Shown here: one piece after another, positions 10,300 through 21,229 of the stretch | Layout: every line of letters begins with the position of its first letter | Position numbering within the stretch: the first letter of the stretch is position 1 | Notes under the pieces: model-generated | The model's database searches: none | Seen by the model: the letters and a program-made list of their open reading frames with translations, nothing else | Told to the model about the DNA's origin: nothing | Assembly: GCF_033958435.1 (NCBI RefSeq) | Contig: NC_134160.1 | Span: 13,503,001 to 13,567,000 of the forward strand | Source: Carettochelys insculpta | Lineage: Eukaryota > Chordata > Testudines > Carettochelyidae | Reading direction: 5' to 3' | DNA: 64,000 nt | Position numbers and translations under genes: made by a program

Positions 10300-10750
10300 T
10301 GACCAGTGAACCACTGCTGTTCAGTTTCCTGTCTCCTGTGAGTGGCAGCAGTTGAGAACCTGGCTCTGGGCTGCCCACCACTCACAGGAAAAAGGAAACG
10401 AACCAGCACTGCTGCACTGGTCAGTTTCCCTGCTCCTGTTGGGGGCAGCAACCACTCCTGTCAGTGGCGGCAGCTGAGAGTCAGACTCTGGACTCCCGCC
10501 TCTGACAGGTGCCAGGAAACTGACTAGCGCAGTAGCTGTGAGTGGTGGGAAGCTGGTGCCTGGCTCCTGGCTGCCCACCACTCACAGGAGCCAGAAAACT
10601 AAGCAGCACAGAAGCACTGGTCAGTTTCCCTGCTCCTCTCAGTGGGGGGAGCTGGTGCCATGGACAGGGGTCAGGAAACTGACCAGCATGGTCACTTTCC
10701 TGGCTCCCCTTAGTCGTGGGCAGCCCACAGCCAGGTGCCAGCTCCCCATC
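10300..10750. repeat. Imperfect minisatellite inside the hAT element
   Basis: Phrases such as 'CAGTTTCCTG/CCTGCTCC', 'GGCTGCCCACCACTCACAGG' and 'GGTGCCAGGAAACTGAC' recur about every 100 bp, in both direct and inverted orientation. Open frames across this stretch are by-products of the repetition. Confidence 0.6.
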
Positions 10751-10927
10751 ACTCAGAGTCATGATAACCTGTGATACGCTCAACTCAAGTGTGTGTATCT
10801 CAAGTTTCTCCTATATAGTATAAGATAAAAACACACAGAGGAACGGATGTCATGGGCAGACACCAGATTCCACAGTCTGTGACACTTTCTTGCATGGCAG
10901 TGAATATTGTAGGGCCCTACACATGGC

Positions 10928-11889
10928 GATTCTCTCACCGACTGCAGTGGGAACAAGAAGAGACCTTTAATCCTTACAAATATATTAGCATAAGGCAAAT
11001 GCTTGGGAAGCCACCCAGACCCCTGAAAACTGCATGGCTTTAGAGGTAATCTAAGTAACTTCTTTGGTTAGTTATTTACTGGGGAAGATCCTGTTTATTT
11101 ACTTTTCTTCCAAACTATCCTTGAAAAGGCCTTATAAAATAGGAGTTGCACAGGGTATGTTTGCCTGGAAATTCAGAGCATGTGTTTGAGTGAATATGTT
11201 CCTCAGGAACTGATAGTCAATGGCCAGTACAGCTCACTGAGAACTTCTGTCAAAGAGACAGTCACAGCCCTTATTAAAGCAAATCAGGCTGAATGGAAGG
11301 AATGATCAAGTCCCTGCTAGTGGTGAAGGCAGCTTCACAAAGGGGGGGTCACCACCCAAAGCAATGGACCACCTGGCATGTCAGAACTAAGCCACGTGGA
11401 GCAAGATAACTTCTTGGTTGCACATGGATGGGCTAAGAGACCAATTGCAGACTGCATGAGTTTGGGGCAAAGAAAACCTGAAGGAACTGTGGGCATGACC
11501 CTGAGAAGAAACAGAGACACTAAGAGCATTTGGGGTGCTGACCCTCCTGGAAGGGCAGATGCAGGGATTTCTGAGGAATCAGCTTCCTATTATTGGGTGT
11601 CTGCTGAGGTCAGGGAAACAGCAGCTGGTGCACATTTTTTATAAATAGGATCTTAGCAAGTATAGATCTGACTCATATAATCAGTTTCTCATCCCAATGG
11701 AGCCCTGCATATGGGCTCTCCACTCAGGCCAAAGTAGCTAGCTTCTGGCTGAGCCTCCTTGTGAATCCTGAGCCTCCCTGGGTTCCCTCAAAACTCAGCT
11801 CAGGCTGGCTTAGAAGTGTGTTTGGGTTTGTAAATGTCCACCAACTCTATCCTGAGAGCTGTATGTGCACTAAGAATTAGTAGCAATTG
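10928..11889. other. Unassigned sequence
   Basis: No bounded repeat or gene recognised. Short open frames at 11335-11644 lack similarity to any protein I know. Confidence 0.3.
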
Positions 11890-12020
11890 TAATAATAGGG
11901 ATCTTGGGTTCTGACCCGAGCTCTTCCACTGCCTCACTATATTAATTTGAGTCACTTCCCTCTCTGGGCCTCAGTCTACCCCTCTATAAAGCAGAGTTAA
12001 TAATGTACTTTTAGATGATA
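11890..12020 (+). repeat. Old MIR-type (CORE) SINE remnant
   Basis: 'GAGTCACTTCCCTCTCTGGGCCTCAG' followed by 'CCCCTCTATAAAGCAGAGTTAATAATG' matches the MIR core pattern (cytosine-rich 'CTCTGGGCCTCAGTTT' then 'TGTAAAATGG..ATAATA'). It is diverged, consistent with an ancient amniote insertion. Confidence 0.6.
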
Positions 12021-12499
12021 AGTTCAGAATCATATTATATTTCAGCTGCAGAAACCTTCCTGATTACAAGAGTAACCAGTCAGAACACACCCTTGAGGAA
12101 GCACCAGGAGTACACGATCTCCAAAACGTTATTCCTGATTTCCCCCTCTCTCTGGGGCCTAATGCAGGCTCCAGGGCAGTGATTCCCCCTTCCTTTCAGT
12201 TCTTCATTTATAAAGTATGATAATTTTCTCACTAGATTCTCTCCATGGCAGTGCAAAGAGCTGCTAAATGAAGTCATTTCTCTCCAGTAAGTGAATAGCA
12301 TCCCTGGGAGGAAAGTAGGTCACCAGAGCAATGGAGAGTGTTTACAATAATATGTTGTGCTCCATCATAAATTACCTGGCACAGAGAGAAAGAAAGTAAT
12401 GGAAGCTGTGGGTTTACTCACACCAACGTTAAGAAGTTGCAGAACAAAATCTTAATCTGCTAACAGGAAAAGCATGCTGTCAAAGGGGTCACTTCTTCT

Positions 12500-12780
12500 G
12501 TCCCAATTTATAAGCCTCGATAAGGTTGCTGGATCAAATCCTCACCTAGTATAAATCAGCATTCCACCACTGACTCCAAATGAATTATGCCAGTTTATAC
12601 CATCTGAGAATCTAGCCTATAGACTTTGGTGTAGCAGTGCCTAAGAATACCAGGAAAGTATCTGGTCCATTGACTTCACTCAGTGGGGCTACACTGATGC
12701 ACACCACTGTGAGTTCTGGCTGTTTGGTATTAATTGAGCTAGGCCAGTTTGCGGTGGCTGCAGATCTAGGTCCTCATCCC
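12500..12780. repeat. Old palindromic amniote repeat fragments
   Basis: 'AAATCCTCACCTAGTATAAATCAGC' is mirrored by 'GCCAGTTTATACCATCTGAGAATC', and 'CATTGACTTCACTCAGTGGGGCTACACTGATG' lies next to it. These fit a widespread palindromic repeat of the form GATCCTCAGCTGGTGTAAATC...; the same family recurs near 21650 and 26638. The copies are strongly diverged. Confidence 0.45.
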
Positions 12781-12794
12781 CAGGGAATGATATG

Positions 12795-12990
12795 CTCATT
12801 TCATCTAGTAGGACACAGAATCAGGCTTTCCTCCCCAGTTCTAACACTGACTTGCTGAGTGTCCTTGGATTGGTCACTTCCCATCTCTGAGCATTGGCTT
12901 CCCACATTGGAGGAATGAGGATCATGATACTCAGCAACATGGGTCATGAATGTTTGTGCTGTGCTTCGTGCTCATTGGGGGCAGGGGCTA
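12795..12990 (+). repeat. Old MIR-type SINE remnant
   Basis: 'CTGACTTGCTGAGTGTCCTTGG..GGTCACTTCCCATCTCTGAGCATTGGCTTCCC' followed by 'GAGGAATGAGGATCATGATACTCA' follows the order of MIR core elements. Confidence 0.5.
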
Positions 12991-13627
12991 ATCTCATTAC
13001 TTATAAGTTTCAATATCCTGTTTTAGGACTTATATCTGCACCCAGTGCTAAGAGCAGTCTGAAAGGTGTCCATATAAGTGGATGGTGGATGGGTTGGTGT
13101 ATCCTTCACCCAACAAATTGGGCCCCACATTAATTCTTCCCCTGCCCAGCCGCACCTCTGCTTCACCTGTAGTTCCTGGGTCCTTCATCCCTTTTTCCAA
13201 GGATGGAGGTTAGGGGGAGCTTTATCATGTCCCCTCCCCCCTTCAAGTCCTGGGGCTGCAAGGAGCAAGAAGAGAAGAACAAAGGAGCCATTGACACGAG
13301 AAGAGGGAGCAGAGCTATCCTGCGCCTTGACTGGTGACTGCAATTTTACTGGGACAGGATTAGGGCTGAACGAGCTGAGGGAGAGTCTTTCCAGTGACTT
13401 CAGTCACCATGGGACTGGAATTTAAGTGACTTGCTCCAGATAATCATCTGGAAAGCCTGTAGTAGAGACTAGGATACAAGAGCCACGACTCCCAGTTCCT
13501 TGCTCAGCCGTGAGACAACAGTGTCCCATCCATATAGACATTGAAGTCAATGCGAGTTCCCTGCAGACAGACCTTGTAGGATGGTGCCTGGGATTTGCAT
13601 TCCTTCACTCTGCGCCTTTAAGAGGTT
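12991..13627. other. Unassigned sequence
   Basis: No gene or bounded element recognised. An open frame at 13078-13425 has ordinary composition and no known domain. Confidence 0.3.
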
Positions 13628-13643
13628 TATATGTTTTACAAAA

Positions 13644-13854
13644 ACAAGGAGAAACCCTGTGGCACCTTATAGACTAACAGATATATTGGAGCATAAGCTT
13701 TTATGTGCAAAGACCTACTTTGCCAGATGCATGCATCTGATGAAGTGGGTCTTTGCCCATGAAAGCTTATGCTCCAATATTTCTGTTAGTCTATAAGATG
13801 CCACAGGACTTTTCATTGTTTCTGTGGATACAGACTAACACAGCTGCCCTCTGA
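13644..13854. mobile_element. Foldback SINE-like element, copy 2
   Basis: Same inverted arms as copy 1 ('GTGGCACCTTATAGACTAAC' versus 'GTTAGTCTATAAGATGCCAC'), with a tail 'CAGACTAACACAGCTGCCCTCTGAT'. Flanking 16-bp direct repeats TATATGTTTTACAAAA (13628-13643) and TATATGATTTACAGAA (13855-13870) differ at two positions, consistent with target-primed insertion. Confidence 0.65.
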
Positions 13855-13870
13855 TATATGATTTACAGAA

Positions 13871-14334
13871 CAGCAAAGCCATTCTACCAACATACTTTAA
13901 TATCAATGACTTCCTTCAGCCCCAGGCCCAGCTGCTGCAGAGTAACCTTGATGTCCATTATGCACCTTTGTCTCTTTCTGCTCAAGGCATATCATCATCA
14001 CAGAGGAACCAGCAAGGATCACTGCCTGGCTCTTCATTGGCTAAAGCTGTTTAGTTTCAGTCTCTTTTTCTCTCAGAAAAGCTGCATGCAACAAAGAGCT
14101 TTGCAGGGCAATTTTGTGTGAAATGTGGTTAATAAAGAAAGGCCAAACGCATTCACTACTGTGATGAGGTGACAATAGAAAATCTGTAGCCGATGGGAAG
14201 ATGGGTTAGATTAGGACAAAGAGGGACTGACTGACAGACTAGAGTCTAGACAGAAAGATGGACAAGAATCTCAGGGGATGATGGCTGGATGGAAAATTTA
14301 CTTTCTCCAAATTATTACAAAAAATCAAAATCTG
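13871..14334. other. Unassigned sequence
   Basis: No gene or bounded element recognised between the foldback SINE-like copy and the tRNA-derived SINE. Confidence 0.3.
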
Positions 14335-14515
14335 GAGGGAGGAGGGATAGCCCAGTGATTTGAGCACTAGCCTGCTAAACCCAGGGGTGTGAGTTCACTC
14401 CCTTGAAGGGGGCCTGGGACAAATAGGTTTGAAAAAACAAAAAGGGATGAAGCTTGGCCTTGCTGAGAGGGCAGGGGACTGGACTCCATGACCTCCTGAG
14501 GTCCCTGGCAGCTCT
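14335..14515 (+). mobile_element. tRNA-derived SINE with CR1-like tail
   Basis: The head has Pol III promoter boxes: an A box in 'ATAGCCCAGTGATTTGAGC' and a B box in 'GTGAGTTCACTCCC'. Between them lies 'CCTGCTAAACCCAGG', as in turtle tRNA-type SINEs. The tail 'GACTCCATGACCTCCTGAGGTCCCTGGCAG' copies the 3' end of CR1, which is thought to let CR1 machinery mobilise such SINEs. Confidence 0.7.
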
Positions 14516-15245
14516 ATGAGATGTGTATCCCCATAAAATGGAGTAGGGAGCCCAGGGCAGCCCCTGTGAAGAAAAAGTTCCTCCCACACCTCAGCCCTGC
14601 CCAGCATTACCACATACAAATTGGTCTGTTCCACCCTGCTCAACACACCCAGTGGGTTGTATCCCTCAGCACCTGTGCACCCAGTTCTGCAGCCAAATTC
14701 CTGGAACTTCTCAGTGTTACCAGTCCCTCACATTCATAAGCAGTGAAGCTGACAGCAAAATAGAAAAGGATCTTCCCTGGATGCTGCTACCTTTCTTCTT
14801 CCTCAGGTCCCAGGGCAGCATCATTCAAGAGAAAATAATGGGGAGTCACTGAAATGGGTTTTTCTTTGTATAAAATATTAAGTCCAAAGAACCACTGAAA
14901 GCACAAAGAGAAGCTCGCTGGCCAGCTAAGCCTGTTCCAAATGGCAACTGATTTAACTGACTTCTTCCAAGCCCCCAACCATAGGTTCCATTACGCTCTC
15001 TGTTCCACCCTCCTGCCACCCTGAGACAGCACATCTGAGATGACATCTGATCGAGGCAGCTCTATACCCACTTCGCCAGACGCCATGTGTGTCTGGGGAT
15101 TCTACCTGGGGGCGGGGCAAAAGGGTTCTGGGTATAGGTGGAATGTCTCATCATTTGCTGATAGGAAGTGGCTCACTGACCTGCCTTTGTATGGCTAGGA
15201 TGGTGCAGTGGGATATCTCATCTACCTTGTTTTTCCATGGCATGC
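14516..15245. other. Unassigned sequence
   Basis: No recognisable gene or bounded element; only short open frames. Confidence 0.3.
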
Positions 15246-15253
15246 AATCTGAG

Positions 15254-15883
15254 TAGGGTGATCACATACAGGACAGGGGCAGACTAGCTGTCCCAGCCAA
15301 AATGGGACACATGCTCATCCTACCAGTCAGGCAGTGGCTGCACTATGGGGCTGCCACCCTGCTGGGGAGGGAGGTTGCTTCCTGGCTGCTGGACCTGCTG
15401 TGGCTCTCGGCTTCTACAAGCTGTGGGGAGCCCACAATAGGGCAACAGCCATGCTGGTCCAGCTCCCAGCCTCCCCAAGCTGGGGAGTTGGGAGCCAGGT
15501 AGTAGCTGCGTTGGTCCCTCTCCCAGCTCCCCTAGCAGTGTGGAGCTGGGAGCTAGGCACTGGTCCTTCTCCCATCTCCCTGAAGCTGCGGGGAGCTGGG
15601 AACCAGGCATCAACCATGCTGGTCCAGCTCTGGCTTCCCCAAGCAGCAAGGAAATGGGATCCAGGTGGGACCCAAACTGGTGTGGCTCCCAGCTCCCCGA
15701 GCCACGGGGAACCACATCCAAACAAGCCCTGCTGGTGCACTCCCAGGTCCCCATGGCTCAGGGAGCTGGGAGCCAGGCAGCAGCTACAAATATAGGGCAC
15801 TTAGCTCCTTTTTAAAAATAAATCAGGATGCCTTCCTGGTGCCCCAAATATGGGGCTCTTCCAGCCAGTGGACTGTCACCCTA
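15254..15883. mobile_element. hAT-like nonautonomous element (630 bp, perfect 8-bp duplication)
   Basis: The left end TAGGGTGATCA pairs with the right end TGTCACCCTA. AATCTGAG occurs exactly on both sides (15246-15253 and 15884-15891). The interior is an imperfect minisatellite from about 15420 to 15780, built on 'GGGAGCTGGGAGCCAGGCA' and 'CCAGCTCCCCAAGC'. There is no transposase. The perfect duplication suggests a fairly young insertion relative to its neighbours. Confidence 0.8.
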
Positions 15884-15911
15884 AATCTGAGCTTCATTGT
15901 GTCAGGGCAGA

Positions 15912-15985
15912 TTAGGGTTGGAAGAGACCTCAGGAGGTGATCTAGTCCCAGCCCCACACAAAGCTGGACCAACTTCAGGCAAATG
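15912..15985 (-). mobile_element. CR1 LINE 3'-end fragment
   Basis: 'TTAGGGTTGGAAGAGACCTCAGGAGGTGATCTAG' is the reverse complement of the CR1 3' terminus. The remainder of the LINE is absent. Confidence 0.7.
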
Positions 15986-16185
15986 CTTCACTTATTATGT
16001 GTCCCACAACAAGCCGGTGCTCTCAGTATCCCTTATGTGTTGTGCATCTCTGCCCCTGTATTGCAGCTGGGAGGGCTAGCTGTGGTTAGGTTAGGAGCGG
16101 GGATAACTGCACTGTGCATACAGTATGTGTCACACTGGGCTTGCACTGGCTCTGTCTAGTGCATCATGTCTAATAGACACGGAGG

Positions 16186-16740
16186 CTTCAATGTCAGAAG
16201 GGACCATAGCGATCATCTAATCTGTGCTTTTGCACATTGCAGGCCACCAAATCTCATCCACCCCTGAAACAGACTCATAGCCTCTGGCTGAGTTGCCGAA
16301 GTTCTCAAATCATGGTTTAAAGACTTCAAATTACAGATAATTCACAATTTAATGCTAATTGAAACCTGCAAGTGAGTCATGTCCCATGCTGCAGGGACAG
16401 GCACCCACCCCCCAGGTTTTGCCAGTGTATGCCAGGGGAAAATTTCCTTCTGATCCCAAATCTGGTGATCCGTCAGACCCTGATCATGTGGGCATGACAC
16501 CTGGGAAAGAATTCTATGTAGGAACTCAGAGTCCTCCCCATTTAGTGTTCTGTCTCAGGCCATTGGGGATTTTTGCTACACGCAGTTGCTAGGAGTTGGC
16601 GTGCCCCACACATCACCCTCCAGAAATTTATCAAGCTCAGTCTTGCAGCCAAATAGATCTTTTGCCCTCACTGCTCTTGTTGCCAACGGAGCTGGACAGC
16701 CCTTCCATTGATTATCATTGAAGGACTTTCTCTGTGTCTG
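16186..16740 (-). mobile_element. Old CR1 LINE remnant
   Basis: 'CAGAAGGGACCATAGCGATCATCTAATC' is a CR1-type 3' end on the - strand. It is followed by 'CTCTGGCTGAGTTGCCGAAGTTCTCAAATCATGG' and 'TTTATCAAGCTCAGTCTTGCAGCC', in the order typical of an older reptile CR1 subfamily. No frame remains open. Confidence 0.65.
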
Positions 16741-18534
16741 GAGATTGCCTTCCCACCAGCCAAAAGACTTTTAATACAGATCTTGGAAGCCACTTCTGCT
16801 TCTGTGAAGGCAGCAGAAAGCAGATGAAACCCCCACCCCAGCTGTGCCTATTCCAAGTAAGTGGTGCCCAAGAGGCATGGGATCAGCATCAGGGAGCCTG
16901 ATGAGCATGTGGCCAGAGTGCAGAGTTCTGGTGATCCCTGGCTAATGCAGAGCTGGTGTAAGTTAGAGCATCTCTTGGCTGCTCTAAGTTACACTGGGGC
17001 TGGAACTGCTGTAGGGTCAGAGGTGTGGACTGCAGCACAAGAAGACATATGCAAGCTAGCTTTGATCTAGTTAGCTTGAAGGACAATGGCCATGAAACTA
17101 GTCTGTACCCTCCTACCTGAGACCGACCTGCTTACTGGGGAGCTAGACCATGGTGTTGCAGCTTCATGTCTACTGTACGGCGCTAGGTAGCTCAAAGCTA
17201 TGTTGGATATGTCTGCACACACAGCAGCCACCTCCTGACAGCGGAGCTTTAAAACTGACATCAGGTGCCATGTGGTTCCACCAAAAGGTGGTTCACAGAG
17301 ACCCATGAAATCATCTAAGCCAGTAGCTTTCTGCTCATGCTGACAGCACTGAACTCCTGAATGGTTTTTGCAAATCCCTAGAAGGTATATTTGTAAGGTA
17401 GGAAGCTGCAGACTGACTTCCTCATCCATAGCCATTCCAGCTTTAGGAGTTTACACAAGTTGAGAATCAGGTTTGGGGAGTTTTAATGAGGAGTCAAAAC
17501 ACACAGAAAGCAGAAATCATGGAGGTGAGATAGGGGATCCTGGGACTGAAGGACTGAAGGCAAATACTCCACACACTATCATTTTGAAACTTCAGCTGTG
17601 ATCACCAACCCAGCGGAGCAATGGGGAGGGTGCAGCACCAGCTGCAGAGAACGTTTCAAGTGTGTATTTAGATTTTGTTGGGGAAAAGGGAGAGTTGGTG
17701 AAAAATCTCAGCGCCTAAAATTTCCTGAGTGCAAAAGACCCTCTAGTTAGTAGGAAGCAGTAGATTGTCTCCCAACAGTAAATCTCGTTAATTTTATACG
17801 ATGGCATAGTGGAAAGTTCAAGCTTGGAGAGTACTTCTTTCCAGTCCCTGAGTCAGAACAGTAGGCAGGAGTTTTCATTTATCAACACTCAGCTTGCAAA
17901 ACTGGAGCTCCTGCAGGCTGGAGCTATCAAACCCTGTGCCAACCTCATGCCAGCTGCCACTGGCTCATCAGCTTTCCCTCTAATCCCAGCCTTCCTGAGC
18001 TATTTCAGCAGGTCAGTGCACAACTTTTCTCTCTCTACCTCCGGCTTCACTGAGCACCTGCACCGTTTAGCACCAAGCTCCTATTATGCTGTCACCAAAG
18101 GCCACATTTTCAAAAGGGGCCATTGATTCTGGCCACACACTTGAAATAATGGCTTCTAGAGCTGGCCCAGAGGAGCCCCTACATAATTTGTCCTATTTGC
18201 ACTTATGCAGCCCAGGCTGCTTCTCACTCGAGGGTAGGACTGCATATATTTTCAGTGGCCTGTTCCCCAAGTCTCCTCTTTTAGCAAGGGACAAAATAAA
18301 TATAGCAATTTATTTGCAAGCTGAAGGTCACTGTCCCTCTCAACTTTTGTGTATCCCCTCCCTTGGCATGTCTCTTCTGCTCTCAGCTCCAGCTCTTCTT
18401 CCAGGCTTCTTCTCCCAGTTCTTTCCCCTTCAAGTCCCTATTCAAGACAATGCAAGTACCCTTTCTGTTAATCTGCCAGTCAAACACATTAGTAGCAGTA
18501 TTACCAAGCAGCTAGGAGCTCCATACACAGAGCA
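16741..18534. other. Unassigned sequence
   Basis: No gene or bounded repeat recognised. Open frames at 17067-17435 (-), 17809-18126 (+) and 18086-18577 (+) have no recognisable domain and no supporting context. Confidence 0.3.
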
Positions 18535-18600
18535 GGACACCATTTTGCTGGGCATTGTACAAACAGATGATGCCTGACCCAAGGAACTTACAGTCTAAAT
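18535..18600. repeat. Old short interspersed repeat tail
   Basis: 'TGCTGGGCATTGTACAAACAGATGATGCCTGACCCAAGGAACTTACAGTCTAAAT' matches a common amniote repeat tail (GCTAGGCGCTGTACAAACA...CCAAAGAGCTTACAATCTAA). Related pieces lie at about 21240 and 34860. Confidence 0.45.
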
Positions 18601-18687
18601 TATGCCACCTTTAAAGCATTGAAAATTAACCTCCTGTTCTGCCTCTGTGTTACACATTCACCTCCTGTGTCTTTGGTGCAATGGAGA

Positions 18688-20035
18688 ATAATAGGGTTGG
18701 AATAGACCTCAGGAGATCATTGTGTACAACCCCAGCTAAAAGCAGGACCAATTCCAATTAAATCATCCCAGCCACAGCTTGGTCAAGCCAGGACGTAAGG
18801 TCCCAGAGAGAAGGAGATTCCACCCCCACCTCCCCCAGGTAACCCATTCCAAAGCTTCACCATCCTGCCAGTGAAATAAGTTTTTCTTAATATCCAGCCT
18901 CCCTGACCTCAATTTGAGACCATTGTTCTGCCATCCATCACTACTGGGAACAGCCTCTTGCCATCTTGTAGCTGAAGGCTGCCATCAAATCCCCCTCAAT
19001 CTTCTATTTTGTAGACTAAACAGGCCTAAATCCCTCTGTTTCTCCTCATAAGCCATGTGCTCCTGCCTACTAATCATTTTTGTCACCCTCTGCTGAACTC
19101 TCTCCAGTGCATCCACATCATTTCTGACATAGGGAGTCCAGAACTAAACACAATATGACAGATGCGGTCTCATGAGTACTGAATAAAGGAGAATAATCAC
19201 ATCCTTAGATCTGCTGGCAATGCTCCTACTAATGCAGCTCAGTATGTCATTAGTTTTCCTGGCTACAGGGGCACAGTATTGGCTCATGTCCAGTCTCTCA
19301 TCCACCGTAAGCCCCAGATCTTCTTCTGCAGAACTGCTGCTTAGCCAGTCAGTTCGCAGCCTGTAGTGGTGCTCAGGATTCCTCCATCCTAAGTGCTGGA
19401 CTCTGCACTTGTCCTTGCTGAACCTCATCAGATATTGTGGCCCAATACTGCAATATGTCTAGGTCTCCCTGGGACGCTATCCCTACCGCCCAGCATATCA
19501 ACCTCTCTTAGTTTAGTGCTATCCACAAACTTGCTGAAGGTGCAATCCATCACCTCATTCAGGTCATTAATAAAGATGCTGAATAAAACCAGCCCCAGAA
19601 CTGACCCCTGTGGTACTCTGATTCATACCAGCCACCAACCAGACACAGAGCTATTGATCAGTATCCATTGAGCCTGACGATCTAACCAGCTTTCCAGCCA
19701 CCTTACAGTCCATTTATCCAATCCATACTTCCTTAACATTTTGGCTGATTGTTCTGCAATCACATCAGCCAATTCCTTCAGCAACCTTGGATGCATTTGA
19801 TCCAGTCCCGCGGATTCGTGTTTGTTCAGTTTTTCTAAGTAGTCCTAAGCAGTTCTTTCTCCACTGAGGGCTGCCCACCTCCTTCCCACACTATGCTGTC
19901 CAGAGCAGCAGTCTGGGAGCTGATCTTGTCTGTGAAGACAGAGGCAGGGGGAAAAAATGAGTATTTCAGCTTTTTCTACAACATCTGCCACTGGGTTATC
20001 TCCCAAGTATTGCTCACTGTCACTCGGTGCAAAGG
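18688..20035 (-). mobile_element. CR1 LINE, 5'-truncated, reverse transcriptase pseudogene
   Basis: The 3' end 'TAGGGTTGGAATAGACCTCAGGAGATCATTG' lies at the left. Reading leftward from about 20035 gives broken pieces of the CR1 reverse transcriptase and C-terminal domain, for example 'MRFSKDKCRVQHLGWRNPEHHYRLRTDWLSSSSAEEDLGLTVDERLDMSQ' near 19428-19280. Stops and frame changes are frequent, so it is dead. It is more diverged than the CR1 copies at 24.6, 39 and 52 kb and belongs to another subfamily (inference). It ends at a GC-rich block of unknown nature. Confidence 0.85.
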
Positions 20036-20055
20036 GCATGTAAAGAGTCCTGGGA

Positions 20056-20395
20056 CGCCCAGCCCTTGGCCTAGGGCGGGCGGCAACCAAAAAGGGGTTA
20101 GAACACTAGCCCCGCACTCAGTTCGGGGCGGTCAGCAGATCACTGCCACAATACAATACAGGCCCAGCCCGCAGTCTAGGGCGGGGCAGCAGTTCTCAGT
20201 AGCAATATGGTAGAGACGGCCAGCCTAGCCCCCAGTTCAGGGAGGGGTAGCCGTTCGCAGTTGCAATACAGCACCAGCCCAGCCCTCAGTCCAGGGCGGC
20301 CAGCAGTTCACAAGGGGTTAGCCCAGGCCCAGCCCTCAGTTTGGGGCGGGGCCCCAGCACAAGGAGGTTAGCACAGGCCCAGTGCAGGCTGGCCC
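20056..20395. repeat. GC-rich tandem repeat, about six units of 50-60 bp
   Basis: The phrase 'CCCAGCCCTCAGTCCAGGGCGG..CAGCAGTTC' recurs with variation starting near 20058, 20107, 20162, 20222, 20275 and 20328. Between units are 'CAATACA' and 'AAGGGGTTAG' spacers. The composition is far more GC-rich than the flanks. Confidence 0.7.
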
Positions 20396-21115
20396 TGTCA
20401 AGGAGGGGGTAGGGGGTCGCAGGCCCTCCCCCTCCACTGCGACCCAGCCCGGGGCCCTGGGGGTTGTTCACACACGACCACAGCAGTGGGGATCCAGGCC
20501 GCAACACACTGCCATGGGTTCGGGAGCGTCGTTCCCCGGGCCACTTCCTACCTCTACCTCCGCTGGCGGAAGGTCCCAGTCCATCTGGTCAGGGGGTCCC
20601 TCTAGGTCGGTCTCCTCCAGGTCATCCACCTTCGGGGGCTCCGGCCAGTCACCCATCTCAATGTCATTGGGATAGTCGGGCGGCGGTAGCACAGGGGACC
20701 CGAGGCGATCCTGGGCCTGAGGGCTGTAGGGGTCCCCCGGGACTCTGGGGCAGGCTGCCCCTGGGGCTTCTTTCAAGGCGGGGGGTTTTCGCTGGCGTGA
20801 AGGTCCTGGCAGGTCCGGAAAGTCCGGGTAGTTCCCCTGGGGCATCTGGATCCGGGGGTGTTCGGAGCCGCTGGGGGCTTGCTCCTCCGGCCTGGCCGGG
20901 CGGCGACAGGCCCTCTGCCCTTGGCGCCAGGGAGCTCGGGCAGGCGTATCCTCCCTGCCCGGAGACCCAGCCTTTAATGAGTCCTGAACCCCGCCCTGGG
21001 CTCTTCTAGCCCTGGGCTCCGCCCTCTGAGGGGCGGGCCTCTGGTATTCTGGCTCCGGGCCTGCCCATCAGGGCCTCTGCGCAGCCTCGTCTGCCTCTGA
21101 GTCTGCGGGAGGCCA
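20396..21115. other. GC-rich block of unknown origin
   Basis: This is a continuation of the GC-rich segment after the tandem repeats, carrying a 125-codon open frame on the - strand. It ends near 'GTCTGCGGGAGGCCATACTGACTCACTAC', after which base composition drops to normal. It could be the 5' part or promoter region of a retroelement; I see no diagnostic motif. Confidence 0.4.
20468..20845 (-). CDS. Unrecognised Pro/Asp/Glu-rich open frame (125 aa)
   Basis: I do not recognise this product. The frame starts MPQGNYPDFPDLPGPSRQRK and continues with 'PPDYPNDIEMGDWPEPPKVDDLEETDLEGPP' composition: proline-rich, strongly acidic in the middle, no membrane segment, ending in 'CCGLDPHCCGRV'. It lies on the same strand as the adjacent CR1 and immediately upstream of it, so it could be part of a retroelement leader or a gag-like fragment. 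Nothing proves translation, and the CpG-rich composition alone can keep a frame open. Confidence 0.25.
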   Translation of the reverse strand: MPQGNYPDFPDLPGPSRQRKPPALKEAPGAACPRVPGDPYSPQAQDRLGSPVLPPPDYPNDIEMGDWPEPPKVDDLEETDLEGPPDQMDWDLPPAEVEVGSGPGNDAPEPMAVCCGLDPHCCGRV

Positions 21116-21229
21116 TACTGACTCACTACAGGGCAGTAATAGATTTACTGTTATAATGCATTTAAATCCCTCTTTTAAGTGTAAAACGAAACTCAGTCTT
21201 AACTGCAGAGCTGTCTCCAGCTCCTCTAC
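21116..21229. other. Unassigned sequence
   Basis: Ordinary AT-rich sequence after the GC-rich block; nothing recognised. Confidence 0.25.

Larger units (their letters stand above)
9377..10919. mobile_element. hAT-like nonautonomous element (1.54 kb, 8-bp duplication)
   Basis: The ends are TAGGGCCCTACCACATGGTCC on the left and GAATATTGTAGGGCCCTA on the right. The flanking 8-mers are CACATGAC (9369-9376) and CACATGGC (10920-10927), one mismatch. TAGGG-type termini plus 8-bp duplications are the hAT signature. The interior has no transposase that I can recognise. It hosts a SINE-like insertion at 9711-9925 and imperfect tandem repeats at about 10300-10750. Confidence 0.75.

Noticed and set aside
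10071..10783. Several 78-144-codon frames on the - and + strands
   Set aside because: They overlap the tandem repeats inside the hAT-like element and show no domain.
15320..15795. Overlapping 128-153-codon frames on both strands
   Set aside because: They lie in the minisatellite of the hAT-like element; open frames on both strands reflect repeat periodicity.
18086..18577. 163-codon open frame, one of the longer ones outside repeats
   Set aside because: No recognisable domain, no splice or promoter context, and composition like the flanks; treated as chance.
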